DNA from: Gammaproteobacteria bacterium
Lineage (GTDB): Bacteria > Pseudomonadota > Gammaproteobacteria > GRL18
Direction: 5' to 3'
DNA length: 46,206 nt
Assembly: GCA_026196615.1 (NCBI GenBank)
Contig: JAPHSW010000198.1
Span: forward strand, 1 to 46,206
A program made the position numbers and the translations under genes. The notes beneath the pieces were generated by a model. The model was not told the DNA's origin. It did no database searches and was given only the letters and a program-made list of their open reading frames with translations. How positions within the stretch are numbered: position 1 is the stretch's first letter; each line of letters opens with the position of its first letter. Below, in pieces: positions 18,858 to 26,505 of this stretch.

Positions 18858-19370
18858 CTAACTAGCCTCTTCTTCCTCGCTTACCCATTCACGACTCCAG
18901 GCTAAAGTCGCAATTTTTTTAAATCGAGCAACAGTCATTGCCCCCTTTTTTGCTTTCTTACTCTGTTGATCAATTATATTATCAGCCAGTGTTTCACGAT
19001 CAATTTCGAATATTTCAAAGGGTTCGTAATCATCATCCAGTAAAACCAGGACAACACTGTCCCAATTTTGCTCCATTTTGAGCTGACCAATACGATAGGT
19101 GCTTTTAGAGTTACTAAAAATTGTACGTCCTTTTATCTGGACTCTATCATTATGAAGATCACCCGATTCTTCAGTACCAATTGCTTCATAGCCTATTTGA
19201 TCCGGTGCAGGAGCAAGATTTAACAAACGAATTGCATCATAAGTAGAAAGTTCACCGCTGACACCCGCTAAAGTTTTACCTGTAGCACGGCGATAATTAG
19301 CAGCTAGCTGTCTGGCTTGCTGCATCAAAACATCTACCGAATAGGCATTATTTGTCTGCGGTTGAGTCAT
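18858..19370 (-). CDS. Conserved hypothetical, possible PD-(D/E)XK-like fold
   Basis: The 170-aa cytoplasmic protein begins with a helical part ('VLMQQARQLAANYRRATGKTLAGVSGELSTYDAIRLLNL'), then strands with 'DRVQIKGRTIF' and 'WDSVVLVLLDDDYEPFEIFEIDRETL', and ends basic-then-acidic. I have seen this general pattern in conserved hypotheticals but do not know a function. The spacing E(GELSTYDA)...D-x-Q-x-K-G-R is reminiscent of the PD-(D/E)XK nuclease active site with a Q-x-K variant; this is inference only. It lies upstream of the helicase gene on the same strand, which would fit a nucleic-acid role. Confidence 0.65.
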   Translation of the reverse strand: MTQPQTNNAYSVDVLMQQARQLAANYRRATGKTLAGVSGELSTYDAIRLLNLAPAPDQIGYEAIGTEESGDLHNDRVQIKGRTIFSNSKSTYRIGQLKMEQNWDSVVLVLLDDDYEPFEIFEIDRETLADNIIDQQSKKAKKGAMTVARFKKIATLAWSREWVSEEEEAS

Positions 19371-19484
19371 TATATGGTCATTTCTGTGTTAATGAGAGTT
19401 ATTACACTTAATTTAGCATATTTCCTACTTTTTTCCTGCCTAATTGCTGTTTATTTATTATAAAAACATGAATAATTCACAAAG

Positions 19485-19773
19485 TTAGTCGAAAAAAGTC
19501 GTAAAGTTCGTGTATTCTTCTCGAACCGTTCGATAGCTATTAACCAGCGCATCACCATCTTCATATCCCAAAGCCATACCGCAGATTAGGGATAATTTAT
19601 AATCATATCCTAGTTGTGTTTTTACAATTTTAGGGTATTCTGTCAGAGCTGAGTATTCACTCCTGAAGGTGAATGGCGAGCAAGTTCAAGAATTTGTCGA
19701 ATTTTTTCTGGTTCTACTGGTTTATCTAGAAAAGCACGAGTTGATTTTGTTTGAGTATCGTTTCACTGAACTG
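19485..19773 (-). pseudogene. Nitroreductase family pseudogene with internal deletion
   Basis: Reading leftward, the first block gives SETILK-Q-KSTRAFLDKPVEP, then EKIRQILELARHSPSGVNTQ: the N-terminus of an NfsB/PnbA-like FMN-dependent nitroreductase. It needs one added A in the A4 run near 19746-19749 and then stops at a TGA. A second block in another frame reads TEYPKIVKTQLGYDYKLSLI, then CGMALGYEDGDALVNSYRTV, and ends REEYTNFTTFFD-stop (19485): the usual family C-terminus. About 110 residues normally found between the blocks are missing. The gene is therefore dead: one frameshift plus one internal deletion, and no clear start. It fills most of the 427-nt gap between the hypothetical at 19370 and the GGDEF gene. 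Confidence 0.82.
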
Positions 19774-19797
19774 TATAGATGTGAGCTTTTATTAATC

Positions 19798-20994
19798 TTA
19801 ACACTGAGCTTTTTGTGAATTGCCATCAGTTTCAATCAAAGCTAATAAACCCGCATTAATTGCACGATTTCTGCCTTGTTTTTTAGCATCATATAATGCC
19901 TGATCTGCAGTTGATATTAGTTTCATTCCAAGTTCTTCAACATCTCTAAAAGAATCATCAACCGAATCTTCCGTCATTAACGTTGACACCCCCGCAGAAA
20001 TGGTAATCGTTAAGATAACATTTTTATCAATAACAATGCGGTTTTTATTTACTCCAAAAATAATTCTTTGTGCCACCATCATTGCTTCATCGTTATCTGT
20101 ATCAGGTAGTAAGACTGCAAATTCTTCACCACCATATCGAGCTAAAACATCATGTGTTCGTAATACCGTTTGAATTCTCTGGGCAACCTGGCACAAAACG
20201 TCATCCCCAACACCATGACCATAAGTATCATTAACAGACTTAAAATGATCAATATCCAGAAAAAGGCATGAAACTGCGTTTAATGAACGTTCACTCCTGG
20301 CCAGCTCTTCGGGCAACCTTTGATCAAAAAAGCGTCGGTTATGAACCTGAGTCAAAGCATCAGTCATCGTACTGAGTTTAAGTCGTTCCAGATTAAGTGC
20401 ATTTTCAATACATACGGCCATGATAAAAGAAAGTCTTTGTAAAAAATCACAGGCTGCATGTGATTGAAAACGCTCACGGTCATAACTACCACAACAAAAT
20501 ACACCTATTGTTTTTCCGCGACGAATTAAAGGCATAACAGCAATGGATTCAATACGAGAATTAGCCATTAACCACTGATGTTTTGCAATCTGGTATGCAC
20601 CTGTGGAAATTTGAGAGGGTAAGTACTTTAATTTTTCCAGTTCAACAGGAAAATTTAGTAAGGTTAAAAAGCGACCATCATCCGTGTGTTGTAATGATTT
20701 AGGAATTAAACGCCTTAAAGACAGGTCTTCATCTTCAAGAAGCAGTGTACAGTCATCCAACTTAAATAACGTGGTATATTCATCTCTAATGATACGTAAT
20801 AATTGCTCAATTGATTCAGCAGCCATTAATTTAAATTCAATTTCCTCAAAACGTTTTAATTTATGCTGATTTTCATGAGCATTATTTAAAAGACGATTGA
20901 ATTGTGCTTTTAATTGAATATTTTCTGATTGCAAAGACTGACTGTCTTGATTCTTTATCAATTGTGTTTTTATAGAACGATCTGAATGACTCAT
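19798..20994 (-). CDS. GAF-like/DUF484-like diguanylate cyclase (GGEEF)
   Basis: The 398-aa soluble protein has an N-terminal coiled coil (about residues 20-55), a GAF-like sensory domain resembling DUF484 (about 55-200), and a GGDEF domain. The active site is GGEEF at 288-292, preceded by an intact inhibitory site RTHD at 279-282 with the standard five-residue spacing, and 'DIDHFKSVNDTYGH'. It should make cyclic di-GMP from two GTP and be product-inhibited. No membrane helix is present. I start at ATG 20994, which has GGAG five bases upstream; the in-frame ATG at 21012 has none at a workable distance. The dead nitroreductase lies directly downstream. Confidence 0.92.
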   Translation of the reverse strand: MSHSDRSIKTQLIKNQDSQSLQSENIQLKAQFNRLLNNAHENQHKLKRFEEIEFKLMAAESIEQLLRIIRDEYTTLFKLDDCTLLLEDEDLSLRRLIPKSLQHTDDGRFLTLLNFPVELEKLKYLPSQISTGAYQIAKHQWLMANSRIESIAVMPLIRRGKTIGVFCCGSYDRERFQSHAACDFLQRLSFIMAVCIENALNLERLKLSTMTDALTQVHNRRFFDQRLPEELARSERSLNAVSCLFLDIDHFKSVNDTYGHGVGDDVLCQVAQRIQTVLRTHDVLARYGGEEFAVLLPDTDNDEAMMVAQRIIFGVNKNRIVIDKNVILTITISAGVSTLMTEDSVDDSFRDVEELGMKLISTADQALYDAKKQGRNRAINAGLLALIETDGNSQKAQC

Positions 20995-21247
20995 ATCAAC
21001 TCCAACACCCATCCCTAAACAAAAGATAGAATAATTTTAGACTATTTTTTAAAATTTTTTTGAGAAACACCTATCTTTTTTTTACAAAGAGATAAATATA
21101 AACATTTTGTCATCTTTTTCCTACAAGGCAAATCTTTTATTTCTGACATTTATTTAAATAATCACCTATGAAAAATTTTATGAAATCAATTTAAACTTTC
21201 TACATGGTTAAACATGGACAAAGAATTTAATTTAAAAGGAGTTTCAA

Positions 21248-21814
21248 TTGAATAAAGTAAAATTTAAAAACAACCGTTATAAAAATAACGATGGTTTCTC
21301 ATTAATAGAATTGATCATTGTTATATCAATCATCGGAATTTTGTTTTCGTCAGCATTACCTGCTTTTTCAAAAATGCTTGCTCGTAATCAACAGATGACA
21401 CAATTACACACTCTCTTTCATCATCACCAATTGGCTCGCTCCGAAGCAATAAAATCCAATCAAAGTGTTATTTTGTGTAAAAGTGATGATGGTCAACACT
21501 GCAAGTCTAAATCAAAATGGTCTGATGGTTGGATTATATTTTCCGATACTGATAATAATAAAAAAATTAACAATAATGAAATGGTCATACTTATACAACC
21601 TGCTGTATCAGGTCATTTATCATTAAAATATAGAGGCTTTGGCTCCCATAATTATGTTCGATATTTTCCAGATGGTCATAGTAGTACTAATGGTACATTC
21701 ACTTTATGTAATCAAATGGGTCATCAATATGCAAAAAGTATCATAATTTCACGCACTGGAAGAGCAAGATTAGATTCAAAAGCATCGGGTGGAAAATCAT
21801 TAAGTTGCAGCTAA
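21248..21814 (+). CDS. Type IV pseudopilin, FimT/GspH family
   Basis: The 188-aa product has a class III signal: a basic leader ending at Gly16, then F17-S-L-I-E21 and a hydrophobic helix ('LIIVISIIGILFSSALPAF'). Glu at +5 is required for pilin assembly and methylation. The globular part fits the FimT/GspH minor pseudopilin family ('HHHQLARSEAIKSNQSVILCKSDDG', 'WSDGWIIFSDTDNN', C-terminal 'ISRTGRAR'), and cysteines sit at expected late positions. The start is TTG, well supported by AAGGAG (21236-21241) six bases upstream. No other pilus genes are nearby, so it is an orphan that must join pili encoded elsewhere. Confidence 0.9.
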   Translation: MNKVKFKNNRYKNNDGFSLIELIIVISIIGILFSSALPAFSKMLARNQQMTQLHTLFHHHQLARSEAIKSNQSVILCKSDDGQHCKSKSKWSDGWIIFSDTDNNKKINNNEMVILIQPAVSGHLSLKYRGFGSHNYVRYFPDGHSSTNGTFTLCNQMGHQYAKSIIISRTGRARLDSKASGGKSLSCS

Positions 21815-21869
21815 CTTATTGATATTAAGCACCTGTTGTAAAAAATATGAATTTTATTCACAATGTTTC

Positions 21870-21897
21870 TTGACATTAAAATCAAAATGCATAGAAT
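21870..21897 (+). promoter_or_regulatory. Promoter of tRNA-Asn
   Basis: A consensus -35 TTGACA (21870-21875) and a -10 TAGAAT (21892-21897) are separated by 16 bp. Transcription should begin near 21904, about 25 nt before the mature tRNA. Confidence 0.75.
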
Positions 21898-21928
21898 AGC
21901 CTTCGTTGCTTCAACAGTAACAAGCAAT

Positions 21929-22003
21929 TCCCCAATAGCTCAGCGGTAGAGTAGGTGACTGTTAATCACTTGGTCGCATGTTCGAATCATGCTTGGGGAG
22001 CCA
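21929..22003 (+). tRNA. tRNA-Asn (anticodon GTT)
   Basis: The full cloverleaf is visible: acceptor arms TCCCCAA/TTGGGGA, D arm GCTC/GAGT, anticodon stem GGTGA/TCACT with loop CTGTTAA (GTT at 21961-21963), variable loop, and T arm GCATG-TTCGAAT-CATGC. The discriminator is G and CCA is encoded (22001-22003). It is a single tRNA with its own promoter and terminator, reading AAC and AAU. Its N6-threonylcarbamoyl modification at A37 would depend on the TsaB-containing pathway also present here. Confidence 0.97.
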
Positions 22004-22011
22004 AACACTAT

Positions 22012-22047
22012 AAGGCTTTGAGAGACTTTGTCCTCAGAGCCTTTTTT
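22012..22047 (+). terminator. Rho-independent terminator of tRNA-Asn
   Basis: AAGGCTTTGAG pairs with CTCAGAGCCTT (one G-T wobble) around a 10-nt loop and is followed by T4. It starts 9 nt after the tRNA CCA. Confidence 0.9.
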
Positions 22048-22089
22048 AATTATATTGATTTGCGTGCCATTTTGCATGCCACTTCTATA

Positions 22090-22118
22090 TTGACTGTAAA
22101 ATAATAAAAACATAATAA
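22090..22118 (+). promoter_or_regulatory. Promoter of the 34-codon membrane peptide gene
   Basis: TTGACT (22090-22095) and TAATAA (22113-22118) are separated by the ideal 17 bp. The ATG is 30 nt beyond the -10. Confidence 0.65.
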
Positions 22119-22147
22119 TTTAAATATATCCAGAAAGGATGCTTACC

Positions 22148-22252
22148 ATGACAACAGAAATAACTCTTAATATCATTAAAACAATATCCCTGGCAGGCGC
22201 TGCTTTGATTGGTCTCATGGCTTTTGCTTTGCTATTTAATATCACTATTTAA
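22148..22252 (+). CDS. Small single-helix membrane peptide, 34 aa, unrecognised
   Basis: A 34-codon frame encodes a peptide starting MTTEITLNIIKTI and ending LLFNITI. Residues about 9-31 form one continuous hydrophobic helix containing a small-residue patch (LAGAAL), with Glu4 and Lys11 as the only charged side chains. It is too short for usual gene callers. It nevertheless has a complete transcription unit: a 17-bp-spaced promoter (22090-22118), GAAAGGA about 10 nt before the ATG, and a strong terminator at 22291-22313. I do not recognise a family; regulators of larger membrane complexes or small oxidase subunits have this look, but no function is assigned. Confidence 0.65.
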   Translation: MTTEITLNIIKTISLAGAALIGLMAFALLFNITI

Positions 22253-22290
22253 TAATACATTTACCTCACCATTAGTGTAGGATATTTAGA

Positions 22291-22313
22291 AAGGCTCATT
22301 TATGAGCCTTTTT
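22291..22313 (+). terminator. Rho-independent terminator after the 34-codon gene
   Basis: AAGGCTCAT and ATGAGCCTT form a perfect 9-bp stem with a very short loop, followed by T3 and a G. It lies 38 nt past the stop codon at 22252. Confidence 0.85.
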
Positions 22314-22508
22314 GCATTCTACTATACATTCAAATCAATTCCTTTGGTCATAACCCCTATATCACAACCACAACCTACTTTTAAATAAACTTTTAAAACT
22401 CAACTCTCTCGAACTGCCTCTTAATTGATCTTTGATTCTATTTACTTAAAATGTATATAGAGATTAATATTCAAAAGTGACTTCTACTTTATTCTAAGGA
22501 ATGAAAAA

Positions 22509-22700
22509 ATGATAGATTTAAGACAGAATGCTTCTGAAGATACTTATGATCCATTTAACGATGGTTGGAATGAACGAATTGCTGGTAAGCATCAAACTGA
22601 TAACCCTTTCGGAATTAATAATTGGAAATTCTATGAATGGGAAAAAGGTTGGCTAGAAGCTAATACAGCTATTGATAAAGAAGAAAAAAAACCAGCTTAG
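22509..22700 (+). CDS. Ribosome modulation factor-like small protein
   Basis: The 63-aa protein has the pattern 'DPFNDGWNERIAGKHQTDNPF' then 'NNWKFYEWEKGWLEA'. This matches the core of the RMF family (G-W/Y-xx-G-xx-G...NP...W-x-x-G-W-x-x-A), in which the E. coli protein dimerises 70S ribosomes in stationary phase. Unlike true Rmf it is acidic and lacks the strongly basic N-terminus, so it may be one of the wider RMF-like proteins with another role. AAGGAA lies about 6 nt upstream of the ATG. It precedes the DUF2905 gene by 30 nt on the same strand. Confidence 0.72.
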   Translation: MIDLRQNASEDTYDPFNDGWNERIAGKHQTDNPFGINNWKFYEWEKGWLEANTAIDKEEKKPA

Positions 22701-22730
22701 GGATTGTGTTTCTTACACCAGGATTTTCTT

Positions 22731-22937
22731 ATGGGTAAATGGATAATGATAATTGGTGCAATTTTGTTTGCTTTAGGTGCAATCTTGCATTTCGCACCCT
22801 GGGCACTGAATTGGTTTGGCAAACTCCCAGGTGATATTCAGATAGAAAAAGAACGTAGCTCAATATTTTTTCCTATAAAATCGATGATCATTATCAGTAT
22901 TATAATTTCAATATTAATCAATCTTTTTAAACGATAA
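22731..22937 (+). CDS. DUF2905 family small membrane protein
   Basis: The 68-aa product has two hydrophobic helices around a short loop 'NWFGKLPGDIQIEKERSSIFFP'. The 'G-LPGDI-IE' plus 'I-FP' pattern is the DUF2905 signature. Function of the family is unknown. I place the start at ATG 22731 (MGKW), as in the family, with AGGA about 8 nt upstream; the frame is open further upstream but adds residues not normally present. It probably shares a transcript with the RMF-like gene. Confidence 0.88.
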   Translation: MGKWIMIIGAILFALGAILHFAPWALNWFGKLPGDIQIEKERSSIFFPIKSMIIISIIISILINLFKR

Positions 22938-22942
22938 AAATC

Positions 22943-23062
22943 TTATTTATCACCCTTTCCAGGTCCACGTTTAATTAAATGCAGGTTTATCTTCAACTGA
23001 TATTGATAAGCTACTAATAGATGGTCTTATTTTTAGAAAAGGCTGGTGTCACTGATACTCTT
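22943..23062 (-). pseudogene. Possible decayed coding remnant, perhaps a CydA C-terminus
   Basis: Two short blocks on the minus strand look protein-like: RVSVTPA (near 23041-23062) and, in a shifted frame, HLLVAYQYQLKINLHLIKRG then PGKGDK-stop (22943-23023). The order and the ending 'LLVAY...IKRGP' resemble the C-terminus of cytochrome bd oxidase subunit I (RT--SVS-LTA ... helix ... RLGP). The likeness is weak and from memory. No intact gene is present. Confidence 0.25.
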
Positions 23063-23105
23063 TATACATGCTCAAATATCAACACCTTGTAAAATTATTT
23101 CACTT

Positions 23106-23486
23106 TCAAATACAAGAAGAAATCCATTCTCTAGCCCCTTGTATATCAACAAACAATTTTACTTCCCATCCTGGATTAATTTTATTTGAAAGCTCAATAA
23201 AGTGACGACACAACATTATAATTTTTTCATCCTTTGCAACTAATGCCACTTTGATATCTCTTACATACGATGCTGCACCCGTCGTCATTGCAACAGGGTA
23301 TTCAACACTTTCTTCTCTAAGAAGGTCTCCATTTACCTCAGAATAATCCCCAATTATGTATTTGATACCGTCTATTCTTTGATCACCAAAAAGTTTATTC
23401 AGCCCTTCAATATGATCTTCAGGACGAAATACGCCACTATAACAAGAAAGAACGCCTTCTTTTTCCCAGATTATTTGATTTGGCAT
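23106..23486 (-). CDS. Conserved hypothetical protein, STAS-like layout
   Basis: The 126-aa cytoplasmic protein starts MPNQIIWEKEGVLSCYSGVF and alternates strands and helices: 'GIKYIIGDYSEVNG', 'IKVALVAKDEKIIMLCRHFIELS', 'WEVKLFVDIQGAREWI'. This alpha/beta order is like SpoIIAA/STAS-type proteins, but I do not recognise a named family. I start at ATG 23486, since similar proteins begin MPN--IW; a TTG at 23498 is possible. It is alone and divergent from mutS. No function is claimed. Confidence 0.65.
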   Translation of the reverse strand: MPNQIIWEKEGVLSCYSGVFRPEDHIEGLNKLFGDQRIDGIKYIIGDYSEVNGDLLREESVEYPVAMTTGAASYVRDIKVALVAKDEKIIMLCRHFIELSNKINPGWEVKLFVDIQGAREWISSCI

Positions 23487-23726
23487 AGTACAACCCAATA
23501 TATCAATTAATATAGTTATAAATTATACACATAAAAATTTTTCTCACTGCCAGTTATTTCCTACTTATTCTATTTTTAAGCGATAAATGAAAATAGTTAA
23601 TCCCATATTAGTCTAAGAAAAAATTTAATATTCTCCTAATACAGATGACTTGCTGGTGAGGGAAACTCAGTTAACATATAATGGAAGAAAACTATTATTC
23701 AGATCCATAGAGTTAACAATTAATTT

Positions 23727-26372
23727 ATGATTGCCCCAAATACTAAGACTCAAAACCTTCAGCAATACACCCCAATGATGCAGCAATATCTAAAAATAAA
23801 AGCTGAATTCCCAAATATGCTGGTATTTTATCGTATGGGTGATTTTTACGAACTCTTTTTTGATGATGCCAAGCAAGCTTCGCAACTATTGGATCTTTCT
23901 CTAACAGCACGAGGGCGCGCCAATGGTCAGCCAATTCCTATGGCTGGCTTGCCCTATCACGCGGTTGACAATTATTTAATCAAATTAGTGAAACTCAATC
24001 AGTCAGTTGCAATTTGCGAACAAATTGGTGACCCTGCTACTTCTAAAGGCCCTGTCGAAAGAAAAGTCGTCCGTATCATTACACCAGGAACGATTACAGA
24101 AGATAACTTGCTTGAAGACAGAAAAGATAACCTACTTGCCTCTATTTTCATTGATTCTTCAATTGAAAACTTTATTGAAGAAAAATATGAGCAAGATAAT
24201 AACAAAGCCTTTGGATTAGCCATTCTCGATTTAACCAGTGGACAGTTCACTGTTTCAGAACTCAACAGTTTGGAATCACTACAATCTGAATTAGAGCGAC
24301 ACAGACCTTCAGAGTTATTATTAGAAGAAGGCTCTGCTTTTAAAGAAGTGTTACAACGTCAATTAGGCAAACAAACAGCTTTTGCCGAACAACCTCCCTG
24401 GTGGTTTGAAGAACAGTCAGCGAGGCAGTGTCTGAACCAACAATTTGCAACTCAGGATCTCAAGGGTTTTGGCTGTGATGATTTTAACAATGCCTTGAGA
24501 GCTGCAGGTTGCCTACTGCAATATGTTCAAAACACACAACGTACCGCCCTACCCCACATTCATAATTTGAAACCAGAACAACACGACACCTCTGTCATTT
24601 TAGACACCATCAGCCGACGTAATCTGGAAATCGATTTCTCTCTAAGTGGGCATAAAGATCATACGCTGATGGCCATTATGGATAAAACATCAACGGCCAT
24701 GGGCAGCCGTCTGTTGGGACGCTGGCTTAATCGTCCTCTGCGAGATCAGGCTTTACTCAATAAACGCTATCAGTGTATTGAACACTTACAAATTAATAAC
24801 CAATACGAGGAAATACAACCTCTTTTAAAGCAAATTGGTGATGTTGAGCGCGTACTCACACGAGTTGCTTTGAAGACAGCTCGCCCAAGAGATTTTGAGC
24901 GACTTAAAAACTCTCTAGCCGTTTTACCCTTATTGCAAAGTGAACTCATTTCATTCACAAATCCACTCATTAAACAACTGGCACAAAAAATTGCTGTTTT
25001 TCCAGAACAACATGACTTATTAACACGAGCAATTATAGACAATCCTCCAATACTCATACGAGATGGAGGTGTTATTGCCTCTGGATACAACAAGGAGCTG
25101 GATGAACTGCGAAATATTCAAAAAAATGCCAATCAGTTTTTAATTGATCTTGAATTAAGGGAAAAAGAACGAAGTGGTATCCCAACTCTAAAAGTCAATT
25201 ATAACCGCGTCCATGGATATTTTATCGAAGTCAGCCGTGCCCAGGCTGAAAATGTTCCAGATAATTACCAACGCAAACAAACACTCAAAACCAATGAACG
25301 CTACATCACACCTGAATTAAAGGATTTTGAAGATAAAGTTCTTAGCGCAAATGAAAAAGCCCTGGCAAAAGAAAAAGCACTGTATGATGAATTGTTTGAA
25401 TTACTTGCACCCCAGCTTAAAGCACTGCAATCCAGTTCACAATCCTTATGTGAACTGGATGTATTAGCCAACTTTGCAGAACGAGCCTATACATTACAAT
25501 GGTGTCAGCCTCAATTGAACTCAGAGCCATGTCTTTCAATTAAACAAGGTCGTCACCCAGTAGTCGAACAAATCCAGGATGAACCATTCGTTGCCAATGA
25601 TATGCTGTTTAATGACAGTCGACGTATGCTGTTAATTACTGGTCCAAATATGGGAGGTAAATCTACCTATATGCGCCAGGCAGCCTTACTCACACTAATG
25701 GCTCATATTGGTAGTTATGTTCCGGCTAAATCTGCCACTTTTGGTCCAGTTGATCGCATCTTTACTCGTATTGGTGCTTCCGATGATCTAGCTGGTGGAC
25801 GTTCAACCTTTATGGTCGAAATGACCGAAACAGCCAATATTTTACACAATGCAACCAAAGAAAGTTTAGTACTAATGGATGAAATAGGTCGAGGTACAAG
25901 TACTTATGATGGACTGTCACTTGCTTATGCTTCAGCACATTATCTTGCCAGTGAAAGCCAGGCATTTACCCTCTTCGCTACCCATTATTTTGAGCTCACA
26001 CACTTGCCAGAATTATTTAATCAAATTGTTAACGTACATCTTAATGCAGTAGAGCATGGTGATAAAATTGTTTTTCTACATAAAGTAGAAGAAGGCTGCG
26101 CTTCACAAAGCTATGGTATTCAAGTGGCAGCTTTAGCCGGTGTTCCTAAAACAGTAATTGAAATGGCTAAAGCAAAGTTATTATCTCTAGAAGACACATC
26201 CTTAACAGAAAATAGCGATTTATATCATGAAACAAAGACTGAAACGTTGCCAATAGAAAATATTACCGAAAAACAAAAGAAACTGCTTGCTGAGCTTGAA
26301 CAAATTGACCCTGACAATTTATCACCAAGAGAAGCTTTAGATTTAATGTACCAATTAAAGAAAATTCATTAG
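23727..26372 (+). CDS. mutS: DNA mismatch repair protein MutS
   Basis: MutS binds mismatches and small loops and recruits MutL. The 881-aa product is full length. The mismatch-reading Phe-x-Glu motif is F40-x-E42 in '[12 protein letters not shown]'. Connector, lever and clamp regions follow, then the ABC-type ATPase with Walker A '[10 protein letters not shown]' (Gly639 onward), '[16 protein letters not shown]', Walker B '[16 protein letters not shown]', and '[11 protein letters not shown]'. The C-terminus includes the helix-turn-helix dimer region and the '[17 protein letters not shown]' tail seen in E. coli-like MutS. No recA or cinA neighbour is seen. The ribosome-binding site is weak. Confidence 0.98.
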   Translation: MIAPNTKTQNLQQYTPMMQQYLKIKAEFPNMLVFYRMGDFYELFFDDAKQASQLLDLSLTARGRANGQPIPMAGLPYHAVDNYLIKLVKLNQSVAICEQIGDPATSKGPVERKVVRIITPGTITEDNLLEDRKDNLLASIFIDSSIENFIEEKYEQDNNKAFGLAILDLTSGQFTVSELNSLESLQSELERHRPSELLLEEGSAFKEVLQRQLGKQTAFAEQPPWWFEEQSARQCLNQQFATQDLKGFGCDDFNNALRAAGCLLQYVQNTQRTALPHIHNLKPEQHDTSVILDTISRRNLEIDFSLSGHKDHTLMAIMDKTSTAMGSRLLGRWLNRPLRDQALLNKRYQCIEHLQINNQYEEIQPLLKQIGDVERVLTRVALKTARPRDFERLKNSLAVLPLLQSELISFTNPLIKQLAQKIAVFPEQHDLLTRAIIDNPPILIRDGGVIASGYNKELDELRNIQKNANQFLIDLELREKERSGIPTLKVNYNRVHGYFIEVSRAQAENVPDNYQRKQTLKTNERYITPELKDFEDKVLSANEKALAKEKALYDELFELLAPQLKALQSSSQSLCELDVLANFAERAYTLQWCQPQLNSEPCLSIKQGRHPVVEQIQDEPFVANDMLFNDSRRMLLITGPNMGGKSTYMRQAALLTLMAHIGSYVPAKSATFGPVDRIFTRIGASDDLAGGRSTFMVEMTETANILHNATKESLVLMDEIGRGTSTYDGLSLAYASAHYLASESQAFTLFATHYFELTHLPELFNQIVNVHLNAVEHGDKIVFLHKVEEGCASQSYGIQVAALAGVPKTVIEMAKAKLLSLEDTSLTENSDLYHETKTETLPIENITEKQKKLLAELEQIDPDNLSPREALDLMYQLKKIH

Positions 26373-26411
26373 AGGATATATTTTAATCCTTTAAGATACG
26401 TTATATCCTCT
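26371..26411 (+). terminator. Possible mutS terminator hairpin
   Basis: AGAGGATATA (26371-26380, overlapping the mutS stop) pairs with TATATCCTCT (26402-26411) over a 21-nt loop. Only three T residues follow, so it may be a weak terminator or a 3'-end stabilising hairpin. Confidence 0.45.
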
Positions 26412-26426
26412 TTACCATAATATAAT

Positions 26427-26442
26427 TGACATATTATTGTCA
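26427..26442. promoter_or_regulatory. Inverted repeat upstream of the acidic repeat protein gene
   Basis: TGACA-N6-TGTCA forms a 16-bp dyad 64 bp before the ATG at 26506. A -10-like TATAAT lies at about 26478-26483. It may be a regulator site, but five-base arms can occur by chance. Confidence 0.25.
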
Positions 26443-26505
26443 TTAGTACGTCACAGTTAGGCTCTAGAATATTCCCTTATATAATAAATTTAAGGGAAAT
26501 TAAGT

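Noticed and set aside
21929-22313. Genomic island attached to tRNA-Asn
   Set aside because: No integrase, no direct repeat of the tRNA 3' end was noticed, and downstream genes look like ordinary core or small conserved genes.
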